This document shows, one piece after another, positions 1 to 6,721 of a stretch of DNA of 64,000 nt (positions are counted from its first letter, which is position 1; each line of letters starts with the position of its first letter). Source of the stretch: CBDHDN01 sp965261585 (GTDB lineage Bacteria > Pseudomonadota > Alphaproteobacteria > UBA6615). The notes beneath the pieces were generated by a model that was given only the letters and a program-made list of their open reading frames with translations, was not told the origin of the DNA and did not search any database. The stretch spans positions 372,001-436,000 of the forward strand of contig CBDHDN010000029.1 in the NCBI GenBank assembly GCA_965261585.1, written 5' to 3'. A program made the translations under genes and the position numbers.

Positions 1-331
1 CTTCCGCGCACCCCGATGGCAGCGCCACGTACTTGCTGATCACCGCCGTGAGCCCATCGAGAAGTGCGGCGCCGTCGACGGGCTCGGGCCATGGCTCCGG
101 CGTCGGCAAATTGAGGGCGCGCCCACCAGACGGGCGTGCGTCGGCGCCATTGTCGCGACGTAGCTTCTTTACTGCAGTATCAAGGGTCGACGGACGGACA
201 TTCAGCCGTGTGGCCTCGTCCTTCCGCACCTTGTCGTATTCCATGGGGTCCAGCGCGGCCAACTTGGCGATGTCGTCCGCTCCGTCTTCCGGCGGCACCC
301 ACGTTTCGTCGGTTGCGTGCTCGTGCGTCAT
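1..331 (-). CDS. DUF3631-type protein, N-terminal part (runs off window)
   Basis: Only the first 110 residues lie in the window. The start ATG (329-331) overlaps the stop of the primase gene as ATGA, so the two are translationally coupled. An acidic N-terminus is followed by a stretch resembling a winged helix (around residues 40-60, VRPSTLDTAVKKLRRD) and then PEPWPEPVDGAALLDGLTAV. That last motif typically introduces the DUF3631 P-loop/helicase-like domain of phage and plasmid replication proteins. The ATPase motifs would lie off the left edge, so the enzymatic role is inferred from the motif and from its place after a primase gene. Confidence 0.6.
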   Translation of the reverse strand, partial: MTHEHATDETWVPPEDGADDIAKLAALDPMEYDKVRKDEATRLNVRPSTLDTAVKKLRRDNGADARPSGGRALNLPTPEPWPEPVDGAALLDGLTAVISKYVALPSGCAE

Positions 332-1206
332 TGCGCCGCCTCGCTTCGGGTGGCTCGCAACACGTCGTTGAAGTCGGCGCCGATGGTCGGCGTCACGATC
401 GTCACCTTGCGGCCTTGCTTGTGGAATGAAGCCGCCAAGCGCTCGGCGATGGCGCGGCCAGGGTTGCCGACATCGCGGTAGACGACGACGCGCTGCACGA
501 CATCGGGTAGCTGGATCTTGTCGCCGTGCGGGCCACAGGTCGCCAACACCGAGCCGTCGTAGAGCTGCATGCAGCTCAAGCCGGTCTCGATACCCTCGCT
601 GAACCCGAGTTCTTCCTGCGCAGGCCCGAGCCGCACAGCACAGCCGGCAATCGGGGCGAGGGCCATCTTGTCCGGGCTAACCGGCGCCTTGTCCTTGCCG
701 TCGCGCCGCAGATACGTGCGATGGATTGCGACGACGTCGCCGGCCGCGTCCTGCACGCCTGCCACCATGGCCGGGATCAGCAGGCCGGTGCGTGTGTGTC
801 TGAGGGTGGCGTGATGCCGCAGCGACGGTGGGATCGGGATCGTGATGGCCCGCGCCTGCAAGTAGGCCTCGACGACGGTGCCTGCCGCCGGACGGCATTC
901 CCGCCATGTCGCCAAGGCGATCTCGCGGTTGCGCTCGGCCTTCCTGTCGATCACTTCGACCGTGGACGGTTCGCGCTCGGTGCCAGACTGGCCGTTGCCG
1001 TCGATCAGGCTCCGCCGCCGCAACGCATCCTTGACGGTTCGCCAATCGCAGCCGCCGAAGCAGTGTACGTCGATGCGATCCGATTTTCGCCCGTCGTCAC
1101 GGATCTTCAAACTCGGCTCTGGGTCGTCGTGGCTCGGGCAATGCGCCATCCCATACGAGCCGCACCAATGGCCGCCGAGGGCCTTCACGAGGGCGCGGGC
1201 GTTCAT
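328..1206 (-). CDS. CHC2 zinc-finger / Toprim DNA primase
   Basis: A 292-residue primase-like protein. Residues about 15-55 hold a CHC2-type zinc ribbon: HWCGSYGMAHCPSHDDPEPS, then HCFGGCDW. Such fingers bind template DNA. The middle is basic and helical. The C-terminal half resembles the Toprim_3 domain of plasmid and phage primases: LGFSEGIETGLSC supplies the conserved Glu, and the later Asp-containing strand VVVYRDVGNPG lacks a perfect DxD. It would make RNA primers for replication of the mobile element. It sits 30 nt after the topoisomerase A gene and overlaps the DUF3631 gene by 4 nt, so the operon reads topoisomerase, primase, DUF3631 protein. At this length it is a short primase without a fused helicase, which the next gene may supply. 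Confidence 0.8.
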   Translation of the reverse strand: MNARALVKALGGHWCGSYGMAHCPSHDDPEPSLKIRDDGRKSDRIDVHCFGGCDWRTVKDALRRRSLIDGNGQSGTEREPSTVEVIDRKAERNREIALATWRECRPAAGTVVEAYLQARAITIPIPPSLRHHATLRHTRTGLLIPAMVAGVQDAAGDVVAIHRTYLRRDGKDKAPVSPDKMALAPIAGCAVRLGPAQEELGFSEGIETGLSCMQLYDGSVLATCGPHGDKIQLPDVVQRVVVYRDVGNPGRAIAERLAASFHKQGRKVTIVTPTIGADFNDVLRATRSEAAQ

Positions 1207-1236
1207 TGCCCGTCCCCAGCGTCACCTTCGGCAATC

Positions 1237-2433
1237 TCACGCACGATGGCGTCCCCACGTCGTGGCTGGGGCTTCCTTCATGCAGCGCTCGACCGTCGCC
1301 GGTAGAGCCGTCGGCACCTTGGCTTCGATGCCCAGCTTGTGGGCCTCCTCGACAACCTCGTTGATGCGCTCCTGCACGAACGTCTGTTCGACGGCGCGGC
1401 GGTATGCGGCGGTCAGGTGCTCGTTGCCGGGGATGACCTTCTCGAGGCCCTGCTCTTCGAGCTTGCCCTCGATCCAGGCGACCAGCTCGTCACTGGCGAA
1501 TGCGTTCAGCTCGACGCGCTCATTGAGGAGGAAGTCGATCTCGTCATCGGTGGCGCCTTTCTCACGCAGGTTGGCGCGGGCGGCATTGGGCGACTCGATG
1601 TAGACGCTCTCGGTCTCCAGGCCGTCGATGTCCCCCAGGCGCATACCGAGATCGGTCACCTTGATGTCATCATGGGCGAACTGATAGCGCCTGGTGTCGC
1701 GCTTGAGCGTACCGACGATGCTGAACCCGGCCTTGTCGAAGTCGTGCAGGACCAGTAACGGGATGTGCCTGGCGCAGATGGAGTCGACTAGGCTCCGCGC
1801 GGCCACGACGCTCATGCCCTTCGTCGACATGATGGCCAGGTCGTACCGCTCGGCCAGCTTCACCTGCCGGAAGAGCGGCATGAAGCCTTCGTTCTCGATG
1901 AACAGGATGGCTCCGTAGCGGTTGGCCGGCCCTACGGTGGGGTAGCGATCCTCCCAAACACTGAAGTCCAGATCGCCAATGACGTGGCCGGCTACCTGCC
2001 GGAGATAGTCGCGGACCTCCAGGGTGCCGAGCGGCACTTCCTTGTCGGTGTGCGGCTCGTAGAAATGACCGCGCGCATCGAAGACGACGTTCCAGGTTAC
2101 GCCCGTTTTCGAGATGTAGTCGGGCAGGAGCGTCTGCGTGAAATACTGATCGAAACCCTTGCCCAGCGGTTTGGTCGCGAGCTGTTGGATCTTGGCTCGG
2201 GCGGCGTACATGATCTGCCGGGCATGGGCAGGTAGCGATCCGCCGGAGCTGGCCTTCAGGTAGGCCAGCTCCATCACCTCCCATGCGGCCATCTTCATAG
2301 AAATGCTGTGCCGGCGCGTCAGGACATAGCGCCGATTGGTGCGGGCCGAGGCCTCGCGCTCTTCGCGCTTGCGCTGCTTGGCCCATTTCTTCGTGACGCC
2401 CTCCAGGGCGCCGATGATGGCGTCGCTTTTCAT
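1237..2433 (-). CDS. Type IIB topoisomerase A subunit-like (Topo VI-A/Spo11 family)
   Basis: A 398-residue Topo VI-A/Spo11-like protein. A basic N-terminus leads to a winged-helix (5Y-CAP) region in which ARQIMYAARAKIQQL matches the catalytic-tyrosine motif; the Tyr at about residue 75 is the expected DNA-cleaving nucleophile. The Toprim domain follows: AILFIENEGFMPLF carries the metal-binding Glu, and LLVLHDFDKAGFSIVGTL carries the DxD pair. The last 100 residues are helical and charged. The ATG overlaps the stop of the B-subunit gene by 4 nt (ATGA), which favours equimolar synthesis. In this family an A2B2 enzyme makes staggered double-strand breaks and passes a duplex through them. Archaeal Topo VI-A has similar size and domain order; bacterial Topo VIII is usually a B-A fusion, whereas here the subunits are separate. 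Confidence 0.82.
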   Translation of the reverse strand: MKSDAIIGALEGVTKKWAKQRKREEREASARTNRRYVLTRRHSISMKMAAWEVMELAYLKASSGGSLPAHARQIMYAARAKIQQLATKPLGKGFDQYFTQTLLPDYISKTGVTWNVVFDARGHFYEPHTDKEVPLGTLEVRDYLRQVAGHVIGDLDFSVWEDRYPTVGPANRYGAILFIENEGFMPLFRQVKLAERYDLAIMSTKGMSVVAARSLVDSICARHIPLLVLHDFDKAGFSIVGTLKRDTRRYQFAHDDIKVTDLGMRLGDIDGLETESVYIESPNAARANLREKGATDDEIDFLLNERVELNAFASDELVAWIEGKLEEQGLEKVIPGNEHLTAAYRRAVEQTFVQERINEVVEEAHKLGIEAKVPTALPATVERCMKEAPATTWGRHRA

Positions 2434-3749
2434 GACTGGAGCACCACGCTCGACTTGCCGCGGTCCAGGTACTCGACGCGAGGACAGGCCATGTGCATGA
2501 CGATGATGACCGGCTCGTCGTCGTCGACACGCTGCCGGCTCAGGTAGGTATCGAGGCTGGCACCGAGCTTCAGATGCCGGAACGGATTGACGATGCCCGG
2601 CGACCAGTTGACGCCGGTGACGATGCGGCGCTCTTCGGCCTCCGGGACCCAGCCGAACGCCGTCTCGACGACCCAGGGAACACCATCGGAGGTGTCGGTA
2701 ACCTTGCGGTACTCGAAGCTCTCCATCTCGCAGTCGATGATCTCGAACCGGCGCCGGAAGTGGTCCTTGCCGATAACGCCCAGGGCCGCCGGCTTGACCG
2801 GCTTCGAGTTGACCTTCATCGCGTCCAGCAGGTCGACGATCTTGGCCGTGTCGAGCTGGTTGTTCGGGGCCAGCGCCGACAGCGGCTGACGGTGAAGGCC
2901 CGTGGCGTCGAGCACCGCCTTCTGCTTGGCGCTGGCCGTCAGACCGCGGAACTCGGCGACGAGCTCGCGCACGGTCCTCTCACGGCCATTGTCCTGATCG
3001 TGGGCGATGTAGCCGGACACGAGCCGTTGCAAGTGTTCAGGCCCATACCAGTGTGGCGAGGTCGGATCTGACGGCTTCCACTTCGACCAGGCTGGGTCCG
3101 TCGGCTCGATGACGGTTCGCTCACCGTGCCAGTCGATCGTCAGGTGCAGATGCGGGTTCAGCCAGGTGTAGTCGTCGGCAATTTGTAAAAACCGGGCCTT
3201 CGCGTCATCGAGGATTGAGCAAGCTGAATCGGGCCATCGGACCTGAAATTCAGTGCCGTTTTTCGTCTCGACCGGCTCCGGGTCATGCGTGATGACCGGC
3301 TCTTGCCGGATGGCGTCGACGGCGAAATCGATGCGGTGACGGACACCGCCGGCGATCACGGCTACACGCCCATGGGCGTGTTCGTTCAGCACGAACGGCA
3401 TGGCGATCAGCGTCTTGAGGGCGTTGCCCTGGGCGCCACGATCCGGTGCGACATAGGCCTCGCGGGAGCTGACCCTGTTCGTGAAGTCGAGGACGCCGGC
3501 GATCGTCTCCGCCGGGATGCCAGGCCCGTTGTCCGAGACGGTGATCCCGTCGCCATCGACCTGGATGTCGATCACCGGGGCGACGCCCGCCTCCTCACAG
3601 GCGTCCAGGGCGTTGTCGGCCAGCTCCTTGACCAGCACCAAGGGCCACTGGTCCGGCGGGTGGCCGGTCTGCGCGATCAGCTCTTTCTCAGAACAGAAGT
3701 CGAGCAGCCGCGACGTGCGCAGGGTCGTGCGCTCCAGACGGGCCGTCAT
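2430..3749 (-). CDS. Type IIB topoisomerase B subunit-like (GHKL ATPase)
   Basis: A 439-residue ATPase subunit. All Bergerat-fold signatures are visible: N-box LVKELADNALDACEEAGV (ExxDNAxDA), G1 box ITVSDNGPGIP, and a G2-like RGAQGNALKTLIAMPF. The central part (about 240-300, LTASAKQKAVLDATGLHRQP) is where Topo VI-B carries an H2TH domain. The C-terminal third looks like the transducer domain: VPWVVETAFGWVPEAEERRI followed by a strand containing RVEYLDRGKSSVVL resembles the Topo VI-B segment that ends in the switch lysine. No gyrase-type C-terminal domain is present. ATP binding should dimerise this subunit and drive strand passage by its A partner (1237-2433). The start ATG overlaps a tiny upstream ORF, and the gene seems to be the first large gene of the replication operon. 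Confidence 0.82.
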   Translation of the reverse strand: MTARLERTTLRTSRLLDFCSEKELIAQTGHPPDQWPLVLVKELADNALDACEEAGVAPVIDIQVDGDGITVSDNGPGIPAETIAGVLDFTNRVSSREAYVAPDRGAQGNALKTLIAMPFVLNEHAHGRVAVIAGGVRHRIDFAVDAIRQEPVITHDPEPVETKNGTEFQVRWPDSACSILDDAKARFLQIADDYTWLNPHLHLTIDWHGERTVIEPTDPAWSKWKPSDPTSPHWYGPEHLQRLVSGYIAHDQDNGRERTVRELVAEFRGLTASAKQKAVLDATGLHRQPLSALAPNNQLDTAKIVDLLDAMKVNSKPVKPAALGVIGKDHFRRRFEIIDCEMESFEYRKVTDTSDGVPWVVETAFGWVPEAEERRIVTGVNWSPGIVNPFRHLKLGASLDTYLSRQRVDDDEPVIIVMHMACPRVEYLDRGKSSVVLQS

Positions 3750-3799
3750 CGCTGCACCTCATGCAGCGACAGCATGATGTCGCCGCAGACTTGGTTCAT
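3746..3799 (-). CDS. 17-codon ORF linking small ORF and topoisomerase B
   Basis: A 17-codon ORF beginning MNQVCGDIMLSLH. Its start overlaps the stop of the preceding small ORF as ATGA, and its own stop overlaps the topoisomerase-B start, again as ATGA. Two ATGA junctions in a row suggest a coupling leader or a very small protein rather than chance, but a peptide this short cannot be assigned a function. Confidence 0.3.
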   Translation of the reverse strand: MNQVCGDIMLSLHEVQR

Positions 3800-3948
3800 G
3801 CCACCCTCCGCATCGGCAAAGGCGGGAAGTCGGTGCCGCCAACGGCCTGGATCAGTTCGGGCGTCAGGCGCGCGTATTCGATGAGCAGGTCGTCAACGGC
3901 GTCGTCGGGAACATCCCAGCGGCGACACAGCTCAGCCACCAGCTCCAT
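3796..3948 (-). CDS. Small acidic protein at head of replication operon
   Basis: A 50-residue ORF from ATG 3946-3948, beginning MELVAELCRRWDVPDDAVDD and rich in Asp, Glu and Leu. An in-frame GTG further upstream could add about 15 residues. I do not recognise the family. Its place just before the topoisomerase genes, in the same orientation and joined by stop-start overlaps, suggests a small accessory or regulatory protein of the element. Confidence 0.4.
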   Translation of the reverse strand: MELVAELCRRWDVPDDAVDDLLIEYARLTPELIQAVGGTDFPPLPMRRVA

Positions 3949-4165
3949 GCTCGACGGAAACGACGCGAGCGACAGGCCGTGGCAGACGGAACCGACGCAT
4001 CAATCTGCCGACGCGCCATTCGGCGGCTTCGCCGACGGTGACGAAGGGTGGACAGGGTTCGACGGGCGGGGTATCTAGGTCCTCGCCGAAAGGTCTGCCG
4101 TCCAAGCAGCTATTCAGCGAAGCGCCGCTCCCCACATCCGGGGCGGCGGTTCCGTTGATTATCAT
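3932..4165 (-). CDS. Hypothetical small protein
   Basis: A 77-residue ORF starting MIINGTAAPDVGSG with a GGAGG about 13 nt upstream, a long spacing. The middle (EDLDTPPVEPCPPFVTVGEA) reads like protein; the C-terminus is arginine-rich and overlaps the next ORF. No family is recognised. Between it and the excisionase-like gene (4166-4340) I see only a short hairpin, CCCCGG-CTG-CCGGGG at 4204-4218, and no other gene. Confidence 0.3.
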   Translation of the reverse strand: MIINGTAAPDVGSGASLNSCLDGRPFGEDLDTPPVEPCPPFVTVGEAAEWRVGRLMRRFRLPRPVARVVSVEHGAGG

Positions 4166-4340
4166 TGTCTTCGATCACACCTCCATTTGACGTACGGCCT
4201 CAACCCCGGCTGCCGGGGATCGGTCTTGGGTTTGATGGGGCTAGGCGGCCTCGTACTCTGCGCCGCGTTTTTTGACGTTCTCGACAGAGTCGCCAGTGAT
4301 CCGGCGAGCTCGGCCACCCCGAATGGCCGGGCTTCGTCGT

Positions 4341-4556
4341 TTAAGCTGCCTCATCGCCGTCACCGTTTCGTCCTTGCGGCCCATCCCTGAGTTGGCGGAT
4401 GAACCAAGCCGGCACGTAGTAGCGCGCCCCGATCTTCACGCTCGGGATCTCGCCTTTGTGAACGGCCTCATACGTCTGGTTGATGCCCTTCTTCAGACTG
4501 TTCGCCGTCTCGTGAATCGAGTAGGCGACACGGACGCCGGTGTTGGGATCGAACAT
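4341..4556 (-). CDS. Excisionase/AlpA-like helix-turn-helix protein
   Basis: A 71-residue protein from the ATG at 4554-4556, chosen because a perfect GGAGGT lies 6 nt upstream. A longer frame starting upstream lacks that site. The core, YSIHETANSLKKGINQTYEA then GEIPSVKIGARYYVP, is the MerR-like winged helix of excisionase-family DNA-binding proteins: two helices, then the wing with the hydrophobic VPAWF. Such proteins bend att-site DNA to favour excision, or activate the element's genes. It is divergent from the zinc-finger and integrase genes and lies at the head of the minus-strand block, the usual place for a recombination directionality factor. Confidence 0.7.
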   Translation of the reverse strand: MFDPNTGVRVAYSIHETANSLKKGINQTYEAVHKGEIPSVKIGARYYVPAWFIRQLRDGPQGRNGDGDEAA

Positions 4557-4593
4557 CGTCGCACCTCCTTTCCCTTCCGGCACCTGTTAGCCG

Positions 4594-4623
4594 TTGACGC
4601 TACCGGCGTCCACGGCGTATTCT
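4594..4623 (+). promoter_or_regulatory. Candidate sigma-70-type promoter of the zinc-finger/integrase genes
   Basis: TTGACG (4594-4599) and TATTCT (4618-4623) are separated by 18 bp and lie 34 nt before the ATG at 4657. Each hexamer is close to the TTGACA/TATAAT consensus. Confidence 0.45.
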
Positions 4624-4632
4624 GTGATTTAT

Positions 4633-4653
4633 GCCGTAATCAGGAGTTACGCC
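4633..4653 (+). promoter_or_regulatory. Inverted repeat over the ribosome-binding site, candidate operator
   Basis: GCCGTAA and TTACGCC flank TCAGGAG, the Shine-Dalgarno sequence of the gene starting at 4657. The arms pair with one mismatch. The site could be an operator for the neighbouring HTH protein or an mRNA hairpin that hides the ribosome site. Confidence 0.35.
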
Positions 4654-4656
4654 GGA

Positions 4657-5268
4657 ATGGCTGAACTTACTCTCAACTGGCCCGTTGGCACCTACAGCCG
4701 CGTAAAGAGACCGGCTGGTTCAGGTGCAACGCTCGCCGAAAGCACGACTGCTTATTGGGAGTTCGTGCGGGAAGGGGCGGTCACGGAGGTGGGCGCCCAC
4801 AACTTCTCTGTTCTGTACAAGCGGCTGGTCAATGAGCAGCCAGATAAGTTTGTGAACGCCTACGGGTTGCTATTGACGCGCGGCGGACGTGAGACCGTGC
4901 GCAATTTCCTGAGCGCACGGCGCGAGCTGAAGAGGCTGCTGGCTGCGAAGGAACGTGATGATTGGAACGGTGCCGAGAAGTGGATGCAGGAGCATCCTCG
5001 CGTCGCCCAATTTGATTTGGTGGCCAGCGAACACAAAAACGGTTGGCCCCAAATAGAGTTTCGGCCACGCCACCTGTTCGGCTTCATCGTGGCCCAGCTC
5101 CTCACGGATTGGCAGGGCGGGGCCAAGTACAAGTTCTGCAAGCGCCCTAGTTGCCACGAGTATTTCTACTACGGGGCCGGTACGGGCAAGCGGGAGACGG
5201 CCCAATACTGCAGCCGGCGTTGCAGTGACGCATCTACTTACGAGAAAAGGAAAGGAGAGATCGAATGA
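4657..5268 (+). CDS. CGNR-like treble-clef zinc-finger protein
   Basis: A 203-residue protein. The start at 4657 (MAELTLNWP) is preferred over an upstream in-frame start because AGGAG precedes it. The N-terminal 140 residues are helical with no family I can name. The C-terminus has two Cys pairs, CKRPSC and, 25 residues later, QYCSRRCSDAS, followed by a basic tail. This is the pattern of CGNR/ABATE-type zinc fingers that bind nucleic acid in transcriptional regulators. Its last codons overlap the integrase start (ATGA at 5265-5268), so it is co-expressed with the recombinase and may regulate integration. It stands divergent from the excisionase-like gene. Confidence 0.6.
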   Translation: MAELTLNWPVGTYSRVKRPAGSGATLAESTTAYWEFVREGAVTEVGAHNFSVLYKRLVNEQPDKFVNAYGLLLTRGGRETVRNFLSARRELKRLLAAKERDDWNGAEKWMQEHPRVAQFDLVASEHKNGWPQIEFRPRHLFGFIVAQLLTDWQGGAKYKFCKRPSCHEYFYYGAGTGKRETAQYCSRRCSDASTYEKRKGEIE

Positions 5269-6405
5269 CCAAGGGTATCACGCAGCGCGGCGAGCGAAGC
5301 TACCGCGTCAAGATTGAGCTCGGCCGCGACCCGGCCACGGGCAAGCGTCGCTTTCATCTCGAAACCGTCAGGGGCCAGCCTGGCGAGGCCCGCACGGCCG
5401 TCAAGAAGCGCGCCCACGCGCGCCGGATCGAGCTGCTGCACCAGATCAACACGGGCGACCACGTGGAGCGCGCGACCGTCACGGTGGAGACCTACGTCCG
5501 GTCATAGTTGGGGGCGCCGGCCGGGCTGTCACCGAAGACGATCGAGAGATATCGCCAGTTGGCTGAGCAGCGACGTCGCTCTGCAGAAGCTCACACCTGC
5601 TCATGTTCAGACGTGGCACGCGACGTTGTTGGCCTCGGGCGGCAAGAACGGCCGGCCTCTCAGCGCCCGCACGGTGGGTCATGCACACGGGGTGTTGCAT
5701 ACAACGCTCGCCCGGGCGGCACAGGGACAGCTCGTCTTCCGCAATGTCGCCAGCTTCATCAAGCCGCCCAAGGTGGAGGAGAAGGAGATCGCCAGCCTGA
5801 CCGCGGAACAGATCGGCGGCGTGCTGACGAAGCTCGATGGCCACTCGATCCACCCGATCGTGGTGACTGCCCTCGGCACCGGACTGCGGCGTGGCGAGTT
5901 GTGTGCCCTGGCATGGAGCGCCGTAGACCTTGCCGGTGCCAGTCTCAGAGTCGAGCGATAGCTGGAGGAGACCCGCGAGGGTCTGCGCTTCAAGGCGCCG
6001 AAGTCGCGGCACGGCAGGCGCACCGTGGCACTGCCGCCAACCGTGGTGGAGGCTCTGCGGGCGCACCGCAAGACGCAGCTTGAGCTGCGGATGGCCCTCG
6101 GTCTCGGCAAGCAGCCTGACGATGCGCTCGTGTTCACCCACGTCGACGGCTCGACGCTCTGTCCCGACAAGCTGTCCCGGGATTGGGCGCGCCTCGTGGC
6201 CTCACACAAGCTGCCGAAGGTGCCGTTCCACGGACTGCGCCATAGCCACGTCAGCGCGCTCATCGCCGGCGGCCTCGACGTGCTAGCGGTGAGCCGCCGC
6301 ATCGGGCACGGCAGCGCCGCGTTGACCTTGCGGACCTATACCCACTGGTTCAGCGGCAAGGACGACGAGGCGGTGGCAGCGATCGAAGCAGCGTTGACGC
6401 GGTGA
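5265..6405 (+). pseudogene. Tyrosine integrase of the left element, two amber stops and a deletion
   Basis: A phage-type tyrosine recombinase of about 380 codons. The N-terminal arm-binding part (MTKGITQRGERSYRVKIELG) runs to an in-frame TAG at 5505-5507. The same frame resumes with LSPKTIERYRQLAEQ, then about 20 nt seem to be missing near 5571, so the core-binding part (VALQKLTPAHVQTWHATLL) is in another frame. A second in-frame TAG sits at 5959-5961 before LEETREGLRFKAPKS. Every catalytic box survives: TGLRRGELCAL (Arg I), HGLRHSHVSAL (HxxR), IGHGSAALTLRTYTHW (His and nucleophilic Tyr). As written the product is not made, so the element should be fixed in place unless the stops are sequence errors. 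Confidence 0.85.
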
Positions 6406-6451
6406 ACGGTGCTCGGGTACCAAGTCGGTACCAATTTCAGGTTTCGTTCTC

Positions 6452-6475
6452 GCAGGCATCCTGCTAAGTGCCTGC
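6452..6475 (+). terminator. Stem-loop after the integrase gene
   Basis: GCAGGCA and TGCCTGC form a 7-bp stem around a 10-nt loop, followed by an AT-rich stretch (AATTGTTT). It lies between the integrase stop and tRNA-Ser. There is no uninterrupted T tract, so it is a weak intrinsic terminator. Confidence 0.4.
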
Positions 6476-6486
6476 AATTGTTTGAC

Positions 6487-6579
6487 GGAGGGATGGCCGA
6501 GCGGCTGAAGGCGGCGGTTTGCTAAACCGTTATACGGTTAACATCCGTATCGGGGGTTCGAATCCCCCTCCCTCCGCCA
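6487..6579 (+). tRNA. tRNA-Ser(GCT)
   Basis: A class II tRNA with acceptor arm GGAGGGA/TCCCTCC, discriminator G and encoded CCA (6577-6579). The D arm is TGGCCGAGCGG, the anticodon loop TTTGCTAAA gives anticodon GCT (AGC/AGU codons), the long variable arm fits serine tRNA, and the T arm is GGGGGTTCGAATCCCCC. Integrase remnants lie on both sides. The P4-type integrase just downstream is in the usual position for an island that entered the 3' end of this gene. I did not find a second copy of the 3' end in the window. Confidence 0.95.
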
Positions 6580-6721
6580 GTACAGCTTCCATGATGTTCC
6601 CGTAAGAGTCTACTAACCACCTGATGGTACATGATTTTCTGTTGCTGTATTGTGTTGCCTGTGCCCCCGTGATGCCGTAAATTCCCGCTTATCGTGGTGG
6701 GCAAAATGTGGGGCAAGAGAT

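Noticed and set aside
4204..4218. Transcription terminator (CCCCGG-CTG-CCGGGG)
   Set aside because: The stem is 6 bp with a 3-nt loop and no T tract on either strand, which is within chance for this GC content.
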